From Myotis daubentonii (Eukaryota > Chordata > Mammalia > Chiroptera > Vespertilionidae), in NCBI RefSeq assembly GCF_963259705.1, contig NC_081852.1, forward strand, positions 58,962,859 through 59,026,858: a DNA stretch of 64,000 nucleotides, written 5' to 3'. The translations under genes were made by a program, and so were the position numbers. The notes beneath the pieces were generated by a model. That model did no database searches and was not told the DNA's origin. It saw nothing but the letters and a program-made list of their open reading frames with translations. Below, piece by piece: positions 45,939 to 56,102 of the stretch. How positions within the stretch are numbered: position 1 is the first letter of the stretch; each line of letters starts with the position of its first letter.

Positions 45939-46446
45939 GCAAGCCAGCGGCCCAGGTTCTGGCCAGGTGCTCCGATGGTCCCCCGAGGCCCAGGCCCGGG
46001 CTGCCAGGTCAGCAGTCCAGACAAAGCGGCTCTGGTTCTGCCAGAGGGTGGGGGCTCCGGGAAAGGCCAAGGGTGCCCTGGGAAGGGCCGCCTGCACGAT
46101 GGCCTTGGCGGGCAGAGGAAAGTTCCCAGGGCCGGTGCGAGTTCCTGATACGGCCAGGGAGAGAGAAAGAAAATATCAAAAGCCAATATTATCTCCCCAG
46201 AGGGAGTCACGCAGGCCAGCCTTGAAGCCCTGACGCAGGGGCAGGGCCTCCCAGGGCTCAGGCTTAACTCTTTGTCCTCCTCTCCCACCCCTCCCACGGC
46301 CCGCCTATCCCACCTCCCGGCCAATACCCTGAACTGCCCACCTGGAGCACAGGTCTTGGGGACCCAGCACCCACGAGGGCTTCCCATGGGTACCCAGGGC
46401 CACAGTACCCTCTGACCCTGGTCACTCTGGCTGTACTGCCTTCCGG

Positions 46447-47168
46447 AGACAGCCCCAACTCGGGCCCCTGCTCCCCAGCTCAGGCCCCTGCACCCCAGCT
46501 CAGGGCCCTGTACCCCCTCCACCAGTTCAGGCCCCTGCCACCCCCTACCTCAGGCTCCTGCACCCCAGCTCAGGCCCCTGCTGCTCCCCCACTTCAGACC
46601 CCTGCACCCCAGCTCAGGCCCCTGCACCCCAGCTCAGGCCCCTGCACCCCAGCTCAGGCTCCTGCTTCCCCAGCTCAGGCCCCTGCACCCCAGCTCAGGC
46701 CCCTGCACCCCAGCTCAGGCTCCTGCTTCCCCAGCTCAGGCCCCTGCTTCCCCAGCTCAGGCCCCTGCACCCCAGCTCAGGCTCCTGCTTCCCTACCTCA
46801 GACCCCTGCTTCCCCAGCTCAGGCCCCTGCCTCCCCACCTCAGACCCCTGCACCCCAGCTCAGGCCCCTGCACCCCAGCTCAGGCTCCTGCACCCCAGCT
46901 CAGGCCCCTGCTGCTCCCCCACTTCAGACCCCTGCACCCCAGCTCAGGCCCCTGCACCCCAGCTCAGGCTCCTGCTTCCCCAGCTCAGGCCCCTGCTTCC
47001 CCAGCTCAGGCCCCTGCACCCCAGCTCAGGCTCCTGCTTCCCCAGCTCAGGCCCCTGCACCCCAGCTCAGGCTCCTGCTTCCCCAGCTCAGGCCCCTGCA
47101 CCCCAGCTCAGGCCCCTGCACCCCAGCTCAGGCTCCTGCTTCCCCAGCTCAGGCCCCTGCTCCCCAGT
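46447..47168 (+). repeat. GC-rich minisatellite, 20/21-bp unit, with higher-order structure
   Basis: More than 30 tandem copies of CCCCTGCACCCCAGCTCAGG (20 bp) and CTCCTGCTTCCCCAGCTCAGG-like 21-bp variants. A 61-bp trio (two 20-bp units plus one 21-bp unit) is repeated exactly back to back near 46620-46740, and a larger block beginning with CCTGCTGCTCCCCCACTTCA recurs about 333 bp apart (near 46577 and 46909). Confidence 0.95.
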
Positions 47169-47574
47169 CGGGAGGCTGCTCAGGAAACCTGGTGCCCAGG
47201 TGCCAGGAGCCACGGGGATCTCTGACTTGCTCCCAGGCCACAGGTCCCCTTCCACATGCTGAGGCCTGAGGTCCAGACCTTGTTTCCTGTCACTTTACCT
47301 CTTTGAGCACAGTCCTCTCCAGATTTAACAAATAAAAAGTCAGGATACCCAGTTAATCCGGATAAGCGATAATTTATTATGGATATGTCTTCTGCATCGC
47401 TGAGCTGTGCTCCACTGTGGACCTGCGGGTCAGGTGGGTGGGCATCACCCCTCTGAGAGTGGGCCTGGGGGCCGTCTGGTGGGAGGACATTCTTGTCCGG
47501 TCCGTTTGGGGCCAATACTTCTGTGTCTCTGGGGGAGACATGTGGGCGTGGAATGGCCAAGTCTCAGTCACAGA

Positions 47575-47665
47575 GTCACATGCTTAGTCTTACGGCTCCA
47601 AAGGGGTTGGCCATTTTCAGCGCCTGCTTTGACAGGTGGGGAAACTGAGGCCAGGAGAGGAGGTC
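47575..47665 (+). repeat. MIR-like fragment
   Basis: TTTGACAGGTGGGGAAACTG AGGCCAGGAG is the MIR tail signature; the rest is eroded. Confidence 0.45.
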
Positions 47666-48199
47666 TGCATAGCATGGCCGGGCGAGTCCCGATCCAGGCC
47701 TCAGCGCTGCTCTGGAGAGGGGCCGCGGACCCTGCCTGGCCTGCCCCTCGGGTGGAGAGCACAGTGGACAGTAACCTGGGGTGTAGTGAACTCCGGGGGG
47801 TGCAGGGCAGCCTGGGAGCCAGTGCAGACACCGAGGTCTCCGTGCCTCACAGATCGGTGGGCCACCCTCTGGGAAGGGGCCTGGAGAATCCACCAAGGAT
47901 TAATGGCAGGGTACCTTCGGGGGGCTGGCAGCTGAGGGCTGAGCTAAGCAGACAGTTGTGGGAACCCCCCCACCCCCCTGCCAGGAATGGAGCAGAGAGG
48001 GAGTGCCGAGTCGTGAAGGCCACCCCTTATCGCCCGTCCACTGCAGCTCCGTGCCAAGCACGTCTTCCCAGAACCCACAAGGATACTCTGTCTCATGGGC
48101 AGAGGGAGGGCCAGGCCTGGCATGTTTGATGTTGCAGGGGCCACTCTTGGGGTCCACGGGGCCAGGATTTGGCTGGACCCAGCAGGGAGCCCTGCCCCG

Positions 48200-49200
48200 G
48201 CCACATTAATTTTATAACCAGGAAAAGAAGTTTAAAAAACAAAGTGAAGAACTAGGCCTTGGGGCAATCCAGGGCCTCCTCCTCCCCACCCCTCTGTCCC
48301 TGTCTGCATATCTCTCTGGACCAGGACACAGAGGCCAGGCTTCCTGTGGGTGGGGGGTCTGTCTGGAGGCCCCATGAGTGGTGGGCAGGGCCCCCTGTGA
48401 ACTGGAGCCCTGTCCTTCATCTGGCCTCCGGAATCTGGCCTCACACCTGCCCAGCAGGACCATCCTCGTTACTCGGGGAGGGGGCTCTGCCAGGTGTTCC
48501 TGCCCACACCGCTCCTGGGAAGTCTGGCCTGGCCCCTGGACAGGTGCTGCCAGGCTGTGTGGCCCAGTGTTGGGTTTCACTCAAAGCACCGAGCTTGGAG
48601 TAGGGCAGGCGTGCAGGGGCGCCCGCTGGGGGCCTCCTGACCTCAGCTCTCCGGGCTGAAGCGGTCCCTGAGCCCATCCTTCGCCTCCCAGGTCGGCAGA
48701 ACAGACCTGTGAGGGCCTCAGAGCCGGAGTGGCGGCTGGGATTGGAACCCTGCACTGCGTCCCCCGTGTCACCTCCACCTCCTCCGTCTGACCAGCTCCA
48801 CAGGGCAGCAGAGGGAGGGACCTGGACACAGAATCTACCTGTCATCGCCTGGCCTTGGGGAAACACAAGACAGTGGGTCCCGGTCCCCTCCTCCTAGTGG
48901 GTGGGGAGTGGTTCACTCCCCCCAGGACAGTCCTTGGCTCCTCAATTTCAAAGGGAAAGGCAGTGGCAGGGGACAATGAGTGTGGCAGCGACACCCCAGA
49001 GGGCTGGCTGATTGCCCCCTGTCTTTGTCTTTACACCTCTCTGGATTTTAAACGTGCTTTATAACCAGCCACATTAATATAATTTAGGAAAACACAGCGA
49101 AGAACTAGGTCTTAGGGCAATCCAGGGCCTCCTCCCCCACCCTCTGTCTCTCTGTCTCCATACCTCTGTCTCCCTGTTTGTCTGCCTCTGGCCTCCTTCC
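48200..49200 (+). repeat. Pair of diverged direct repeats about 0.87 kb apart
   Basis: Copy A (about 48202-48300) and copy B (about 49069-49145) share CCACATTAAT, then GAAGAACTAGG, GGGCAATCCAGGGCCTCCTC and a following pyrimidine run (CTCTGTC). Roughly 80 percent alike by eye over about 80 bases. Either a local duplication or two copies of an unnamed repeat. Confidence 0.6.
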
Positions 49201-50444
49201 CTCCTGCAGACCCTGGGCCCCATGAGCCCCAAGGTCAAGAACAGCAGTGCTTTCCCAAGCGCCCTGGAGACAGCTGTGAGGGGGAGGACCACTCACCTAC
49301 CCCTCTCCCCAGGGGTTTCACTATCGGCCCAAGACTCAGTAGAAGGTTCCCCTCGAAGGCCTCAATGAGTGTGGGGAGTGTCTGTGAATGTCAATAGGTG
49401 AGTGTACAAGCGTGAGTGTGTGTGTGTGAGCGAGTGTGAGCATGTCTGAGCTCTTGGAGAGAGGCCCCGCTCTCCCCCCGTCACCCACAGTGCAGTGGGA
49501 CACCCCTCTTTGTCTCCCACCCCCAAGCCTCGGGGGCGCCCAGCCCAGAGGTCCTGCCTGGCCCAGGAGGCTCCTGACCCCCTGACCCATTAGTCTCTGC
49601 CCCCGTCACCCACAGAGCAGTGGCCCGAAGTCCCAGTCAGCGTCTGGGGGAGGCCAGTCCCTGCCAGAGGGCGGTCTGCACACAAGCCCCTGGCACGGGC
49701 AGGGTAGTCACCTGTTGTCCCGCTCAGCCCGGGTCTGCAGTTTCTCAGTCTCACTCCTCCACCCGCCCAAACGGGTCCAGACCATCGTGGGGTCTGTGTC
49801 AAGAGGGCCTGGGTGTGTTCATGGGACATGGATGGTAACACCCTCGCCTGACTTCCCCCACCTGTCCACTTGTCCCTCCACCTGAGCGGTCTGTCTTTGT
49901 CCACCCAGAAGCCCTAACACAGGCTCCATCAGAGATATGGATGCAACAGCCCAATGAGCCCCCAACTCCACAAGTGGGGTAAGAGCCTGAGGGGCTGCTG
50001 TACACAGAGAGACGCGTGGACACACACACACACATACTTCCACACACAGCAGGAGCTGAGCTGCCTGCCTGGGGCACCTGCCTGGCAGGGGGTGTTGTGT
50101 GTCTGTATGGGCTCTCTGTTGGCAGCCTTGGGTTTTTGATAGCTCTCTCCTCGGTGCTGTCTCCCCTAGCCTGTGCCTGCATTCTCACCCTCTAGCCTGC
50201 AGACACCCCCAGGGGCCCTGGGAGCAGAGCTGAGCACACATAGCAGGCGGTGGGGGATAAACTCCCCCCTGATCCTCTGGGCAGACTGGGGGGGGGAGCG
50301 GTGGTCCTGGGGCTCAGTGCCCTGGGCAGGGGCGCTGCTGTGCCCACGCTGGGAGCAGGGAGGGGAGGGGATGGGAGAGACGCCAGTGTGCATTTTCCGG
50401 CCCTGACGCAAGCAGTTGCAAGTTGGGAGATAAGTGCCGGAGGA

Positions 50445-50720
50445 GGGCGGCCGGCCAGGGCTGGCCCCGTCCCAGCTCCCCGCTAGCAGCCCCCAGGATC
50501 CGTGGGCCTCCCCACCCGCCCTTCCGCTCGCCCGGCCGAAAGGCGCAACTCAGCACTTTGCTCAGAGCGGGGCTTTGTGCCCCGATCTCGCAGGTGCGGG
50601 GGTGGCCAGGTCCTTGGCCGGCATAGCCTGCGACCACATGTGACAGCCGCTGCCCTGGGAGCCCAGCCGCCAAGGTCTCCGTCTCGCATAAATGGGGCGT
50701 GCAGCCGGCAGGCAGCTGCA
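50445..50720 (+). promoter_or_regulatory. MIR202HG: Promoter of the miR-202 host transcript
   Basis: CpG-rich segment containing an NR5A1 (SF-1)-type half-site CCAAGGTC at 50670-50677 and a TATA-like CATAAAT at 50687-50693, which predicts a start site near 50715-50722. NR5A1 is a gonadal regulator, which fits the gonad-restricted expression known for miR-202. Confidence 0.55.
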
Positions 50721-50921
50721 GAGCGCCTCGCTCAGCTCAGCGGCTGCCCAGGACCTGAGATTGGAGGCCGGACGAGGTAAGGTGGAGGCTCGGGGCCTCC
50801 CTGCCTCCTGGCCGGGCACGGCTCACACCCATGGGACTCGCCGAGCTGCAGCTCCTCCGGCTGGCCCCGCAGGACCCTCGCCAGGACGGCCGCCCTGGCG
50901 CCCAGCAGCCACCCACAGTCT

Positions 50922-51005
50922 CTCGTGGTTCCTTTTTCCTATGCATATACTTCTTTGAGGGTCTGGCCTAAAGAGGTGTAAGGCATGGGAAAATGGGGCG
51001 ACGAG
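50922..51005 (+). ncRNA. MIR202: miR-202 precursor hairpin
   Basis: The 5p arm (50936-50957, TTCCTATGCATATACTTC...) equals the mammalian miR-202-5p, and the loop GAGGGTCTGGCCTAA is near-identical to human. The 3p arm (50972-50991, AGAGGTGTAAGGCATGGGAA) differs from human at position 7 (A to G) and position 10 (G to A). CTCGT at 50922-50926 pairs with ACGAG at 51001-51005 to close the stem. miR-202 is a gonad-enriched microRNA; the 5p arm is the main product in gonads of many vertebrates. Confidence 0.95.
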
Positions 51006-51426
51006 GTTCTCCTTCCGCTGCATCCGCTGCCTGACCTGCCTCCACGCCCCTGGAATCGGCTGTGGGACCCAGAGGGCTTCCTTGCTCTCCTCCTCGGGCG
51101 GGCGGGGGTGGTCAGGATCCCAGGAGGAGAAATCTGGAAACTTTTGTTTTTGTGTGTGCGCCCTGAGGGTGGGGAGGATGGCGCAGGCCCCAACCCTGCC
51201 TGATCTTTGCCCCCGGGAGCCGGGTGGGGCAGCCCAGACCCTGACCTGACGACTCTCCCTGGGGGTGAGGGGGTGAGGGGCTGGGTCCGGGGCCACACAG
51301 GGGGACTGACTGGGTCTCCCGTGGAGGTGAGAGCGGCGTGAACATCAACAAGCGATCTGTGCTTCTTGCCCCTTCATTATACTTTTGTAACCACCAGCAG
51401 GAGCTGATGTTCTGACCAGAAATGTC

Positions 51427-51432
51427 AATAAA
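51427..51432 (+). terminator. MIR202HG: Polyadenylation signal of the miR-202 host transcript
   Basis: AATAAA within TGTCAATAAAGTGAATTC, followed by a GT-rich segment (AAGTGTGGTGTTGTTTTG), about 440 bp after the hairpin. Confidence 0.65.
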
Positions 51433-51449
51433 GTGAATTCCACGGCAAG

Positions 51450-52590
51450 TGTGGTGTTGTTTTGACAATAAGTTTAAAACAAAGTTGCGGCTGCTGTGTG
51501 CTGGCTTCCTCTCGTCTCTGTGGGCCGGGGGTGGGGGTGGGGGTTGGGGGGGTGTCACACTGGACAGAGGGGTCTTATGGAGGAATAAAACACACACACA
51601 TGAGGGGGAAGAAATGACTCCCACCCACAAGGCGAGGTGGTTCCTGATGACCTTCTGATAACCAGGGTCGCTGGAAGCCGGACACTCCCAGGGCGCCTGC
51701 TGGCAGAAGGTGGGGATGGGCCGGCCAGGAATGCCGGGGCCAGACCCCCAGGGCACAGCGCCCCCGGCCCCTCGCCCCTGTGTCTTAACTTCCAGGTGGA
51801 GAAAAGGACAGGGGCCTGGGAATTGAGAGCTTAAACAATTGTCCGATTACAGGCAGCAAATGGAGCGATTAGCTCTATCAGCCAGGGTCCTGCCCAGATG
51901 GCCTCTCCCCTAATCTCACTGATAGGAACTGGCTCCTCCCTCAAAAGACCACAGCCTCTGGTGGGGAGGGGTCAGCGCCGCAGGGACGCCAGGCCAGGGA
52001 ATGGGCCCTTCCCATCCCATCCTTCCCTGATCGAACTGGGGGTTGGCTATGCTGCTGAGCCGCATGAGGCGCTGGTGGGACTCTTGAGTAAGAGGGAAGC
52101 AGGTATGAGGGTACCCCAATGCATCAGCTTCACTGTTCCCTGTGTGGGGACAGCTGTGGGCTGTAGGCATGGCTGAATCCAGGATGCCAAAGGCTCTGCC
52201 TGGCTCTCCACTTTTACCGACAGCGGCTGCAGCATGGCTCCTGGGACCAGGGAGAGGCAGCACTCTCCTGGGTCCCTAACTGGCCTGTGGGTCACATGCT
52301 GCACCCCAGCTCAGGGTGGGGGTCTCTTGTCCACAGCTTCCTGGGCAGGGAGAGCATTCGTGTCCCAGAGAGCCCAATGTAAAAGGTCAGGGTAGCAGGG
52401 GGTGTGCAGGGTCACCCCTAAGGGGCTGCATCTGTTCAGGAAACCCACTATGCCCACTTTCCCTTGTGGGGTTTATGAGGGGGGGGCGGTCTGAGCAGCT
52501 TTCCCTGCCCACCCCCCAGATCACAGCTTGAGCACAAAGACCAGGAGGCTCGGGATAGGGACATGTGCCTGGCCCTGGTAGAGGAAGGGT
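51450..52590. other. miR-202 to VENTX intergenic spacer
   Basis: No gene seen. A short A/T-rich patch at 51830-51893 contains two CGATTA motifs 28 bp apart (51844 and 51872) plus AACAATTGTC; it stands out from its GC-rich surroundings and may be a small regulatory element. Confidence 0.45.
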
Positions 52591-52595
52591 CCACC

Positions 52596-52601
52596 TTTAT
52601 T
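52596..52601 (-). terminator. VENTX: VENTX polyadenylation signal (AATAAA on minus strand)
   Basis: TTTATT on the plus strand, about 390 nt beyond the VENTX stop codon (52993-52995). Confidence 0.65.
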
Positions 52602-52992
52602 TTTTCCAACTGAGAAAACATTTTTCCGACGCCTTAGATGGACTAGATTACCTTCTATTAGGTGCTAACAGCCCAGCACAGAACCAGTCTACTCGCTTTC
52701 CATTCTGTTCACTGAGCGATCAGAAACCCTTTAATAGCTTTCAGTAAAGGGGCAGCTCTAAAATGCCTTCGATTGTAAACCCTCCAGAATCTTCTGGCGG
52801 GTCAGGGTTCCAGGTCCCCTCCATGCATCAGCACAAGGCCCACACCAGGGTGTTAGGGTGGCGTAAACTGACATGCGGACGACGATCTCTCCGGGTAGAT
52901 GCCAGGCATGCTCTGCACACACCCAGTGTGTGGGGGGGATGATACGGCTTCTGACGCACCCCAACTGCGGGCTACTGGGCTGCCCTGCTTCC

Positions 52993-55853
52993 TCAAAAGG
53001 CATCTCCGGTCTCCGGCAGAACATACAGGCGCCAGGTTCCCCGGGACAAGGCCGGGCCCAGCGTGTGCGCCTGGCTCCCAGGATCCCGCAGGCAGCACAT
53101 CAGAGGCGGTCTGCAGCTCGAGGCCCACGCCGAGGCCAGGGAGGCTTGCTCCCCTTGGCAGGGGTCCCAGAAGGAGCCAGGGGGCTGTGCTAGAGCCGAG
53201 GGCCCAGACAAGGATGCCCACGGGTGCAGCAACTGCAGGGGGCTGCCCAGGGCAGGTGGGCAGAAAGCCAGGGGCGAGTAGACCGCTCCAGAGAGGGAGA
53301 CGTTCAGCTGTGAGTCCTGCAGTTGGCGTTTATGTTTCATTCGGCGATTCTGAAACCAGGTTTTGATCTGTGGGGAAAACAAGGTCAGAGCGGGCAAACA
53401 GGCCACCCCCCCCCCCGCCCCCAGCCCCACGTGGTTTGCTGAGCCCAGAGTTCTCACCTGCACCTCCGAGAGCCCCATGGTCTGGGCCAGCCTCCGGCGC
53501 TCCTGGGGGTCCAGGTAGCGGTGGAGCTGGAAGGCGCTCTCCAAGGTGCTGACCTGCTCCTCCGTGAAGGCTGTGCGGACGCGGGGAGGCCGAGGGCTGT
53601 CTGCCTCCTTGCTCAACCCTGGGGGAGGGAGGAAGGACGGGCACTGAATCCATTTGGCTACCAGGGACATTGGCTCACAAGAGACACCCTCCCCTTGCTC
53701 AGTGGGTGCCACAAGCTTTGTGGCTGAAGATGACAGACACGGTGATCAATGTGCCTGGGGCCTGAAGGAGGGCAGACAGCCCTCCCTAGCCTCACTTTTT
53801 GTGGCAGCCCTCCAGTGTTCTGCTGTCCCCCTCAGGGTTGGCGACGGCTCCTCCGCCCAGCCACGTGTGCAATAGGGTCCAGAGCCTGTGGCGCAGGACA
53901 GCACGGGGATGTGGACACTGCAGAAAGGTCACTACGGACGGAGCTCCGACACAGACCCTCCCCTGCCACCGCGGGGCATTTCGCTCCTTCCGAAAGAATG
54001 ACTCCCACCCACCCCACCTCCTTCCAGAAAAGGTTTCTTTTGCCTGCAGACAAGGAACTCCTGTTCACCAAGTGAGAGGAGGTGAGAGGGGCTGGTAGGG
54101 GTGGGGCGGGTGGAGTCCATTCTATGCAAGGCCTAGAGCAGTGATGGCGAACCTTTTGAGCTCAGCGTGTCAGCATTTTGAAAAACCCTAACTTAACTCT
54201 GGTGCTGTGTCACATATAGAAATTTTTTGATCTTTGCAACCATAGTAAAACAAAGACTTATATTTTTGATATTTATTTTATATACTTAAATGCCATTTAA
54301 CAAAGAAAAATCAACCAAAAAAATGAGTTCGCGCGCGTGTCACCTCTGACACGCGTGTCATAGGTTCGCCATCACTGGCCTAGAGGGACCAACTGGGAAA
54401 GCAGCCTTCATCACCAGGAACCAGGCTGTCGGCACCAACAGTGTGTCTGGAAGTCCAGTCTTCTAATTTCTAAGTTAGGAGGTGGGGGACGGCACTCAGC
54501 ACTCCCCCAACCCCCCGCCCCGCCACGAGGTACGGTCAACCAGCGTGGTGTAGGTCCTTCACATGGTCTTTACTGAACAGAAGTCTGACCGATAAAATAC
54601 ACCAATCATTTGCTTTGGGAGAAGCAGATTTTACAAAATTGTCTTTAACACTTTCCCGTAGTGTCCACCAGAGGAGCACACACTCACTCGAGGGGCAGTG
54701 GGGGTGGAGGGGGTGACTGGCCAGCACGAAGGATTCTGATGCAGCCATTGGGTTTTTTTGTTTGTTTGTTTTTTTGGGGGGGGGGGGGCTACTGGTTGCA
54801 GAGAATACATTTAAAATTCTACCTCATTAAAATATAAAACTACTCCATAAGAATTAAACGTTTTAAAAAAACAAAAGCTTACAGATAATATAAACCCCCA
54901 CTTTCAACCTAAAGGCAATGACCAAGTCACATCGAGTAAAAGGCAGACGGAGAAAGTGTCGTCAGTAAACAAAGGGTTGGGTGAGGCTCAGGAGCCACCG
55001 AGATTCCTGAATGGGCCGAAGGCAGGGAACTCACAGGTACAGTCCGCGTGTACGGAAAAGCAGAGGCTGTGTCCTCAGGAGTCGGGGTTGTGGCTGCCCC
55101 CAGATCAAGCTTGCAGGATTCCAGGGGAACTGGAGAGACAGTCTAGATGCCAAACTGGGCGCCCGGCTTTGGGGGCGGGGGGGGGGGGGACGGCACAACC
55201 ACCTTCTGACCTGGCCAGGTGTCACAAGCTTTAAGACGTACTTATCGGCGACCCCGCGCCTCTTGCCGAAATGGGTCCAGGACTATTACGACTAGAAAAC
55301 CACGGTCATGGCCCACAGTGAAGACCTGGGCGAGGATCCGTGGGCACAGTCCGTGGGCAGCCGGGCCTGGGCGAGAGGGCCAGGCCAGTCCCTCCAGGAG
55401 GAGGGTGCAGAAGGAGCTCAAGGGGCTTGAGGAGGGAAGTCCAGCCCTGTGGCTTTTGCTTCCGAAGGAAAACCTTCACTTGCCAGGGGGATCGGGCGGA
55501 ACCCCAGCCCCTCTTCCCACCTGAGCACACAGGATGCCTGTGCTTTTGGCCTCCCTTCGCCTGAACCTTCCCCAGTCTGGGAAGGAAGGATCCCTCTCCC
55601 CACACCCAGACCTACCAGTCGTGGACGTCCCTGGTGTAGACACTGCTGCGGACTTGGCCTCCTCCATGCCCACGGCCTGCGGGGGTTCCCCACCGCTGGA
55701 CACCCTGGCCGGGGCAGAGAGGCTGCCCCAGGAGACTGCAGTGGGCCTGGAGGTGTGCGCCGGCCCCACGTGGCTGCTCTGGGAGAGCCAGTCCACAGAA
55801 CCAAAGCTGGAGGTTGGCTTTTGGCCGCCGGGCAGGTCGGAGGAGGGCGGCAT
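52993..55853 (-). CDS. VENTX: VENTX homeobox transcription factor, 257 aa, three exons
   Basis: Exons on the minus strand: 55853-55616, 53618-53458 and 53367-52993, with GT-AG junctions; they sum to 774 nt (human VENTX is 258 aa). The N-terminal SSFGSVDWLSQSS motif is present. The homeodomain runs from RVRTAFTEEQVSTLESAFQL in exon 2 to IKTWFQNRRMKHKRQ in exon 3, with Thr at homeodomain position 47, the mark of the Vent class. The C-terminus ends LPETGDAF. VENTX is a nuclear regulator linked to myeloid differentiation and pluripotency; its rodent orthologue is lost, so an intact copy here is worth recording. Intron 1 holds a hAT transposon. Confidence 0.96.
54139..54377 (-). mobile_element. 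Nonautonomous hAT (MITE), copy 2
   Basis: Same family as the copy at 35208, inserted in the opposite direction: starts CAGTGATGGCGAACCTTTTG and ends TAGGTTCGCCATCACTG. Flanked by exact 8-bp duplications GCCTAGAG (54131-54138 and 54378-54385). In VENTX intron 1. Confidence 0.95.
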
Positions 55854-56017
55854 GCCTGGACGCGGGGACAGCGCTGGATCCGCCTCGGAACAGAAGGTGG
55901 AGGCCGGGCTCCGGGTCTTTGGTGGGACAGGCGGTGGGGGCTGGCGCCGTGTGGGCGGGGCAGGGCCAAGCGGGGTGGGGGCACAGGGTCTGCCTCAGGT
56001 TCAGCAGGGCTGGGCAG

Positions 56018-56102
56018 CATTTATAGCTCAGGAGGAGGAGGGGGTGGGAGGCGCATTTGCATGGGTAGCTCAAATCCCCCCAGATAAGTAGCATCTAATT
56101 GC
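56018..56102 (-). promoter_or_regulatory. VENTX: VENTX core promoter: TATA box, octamer, GATA and homeobox motifs
   Basis: On the minus strand a TATAAAT box (56025-56019) lies about 165 bp upstream of the start codon. About 30 bp further upstream is a perfect octamer ATGCAAAT (plus-strand ATTTGCAT at 56055-56062), then CTTATCT (plus-strand AGATAAG, 56082-56088) and a TAATTG core (56097-56102). Start site predicted near 55990. Confidence 0.7.

Larger units (their letters stand above)
47170..50440. other. Intergenic stretch between the minisatellite and the miR-202 locus
   Basis: Apart from the MIR-like scrap and the pair of direct repeats, only chance ORFs are seen. A short duplicated phrase (CCCGTCACCCACAG, near 49478 and 49603) and a GTGAGTGTGTGTG run near 49410 are present. 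Confidence 0.5.
50718..51450 (+). ncRNA. MIR202HG: miR-202 host gene (pri-miR-202), two inferred exons
   Basis: A first exon with a clean donor (GACGAG/GTAAGG, ending 50776), a candidate acceptor (GGCCCCGCAG, next exon from 50873) and a polyadenylation signal at 51427-51432 bracket the miR-202 hairpin. This would put the hairpin in exon 2 after an intron of only 96 bp. In human a host transcript lies between VENTX and ADAM8 on the ADAM8 strand, as here. Exon structure is inferred from sequence signals alone. Confidence 0.6.

Noticed and set aside
45525..46097. A His/Thr-rich minus-strand ORF of 190 codons
   Set aside because: It is the translation of the TG-rich tandem repeat and is not a plausible protein.
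46447..47168. Evenly spaced direct repeats that could suggest a CRISPR-like array
   Set aside because: Units are contiguous without unique spacers, there are no cas genes, and the genome is mammalian. It is a minisatellite.
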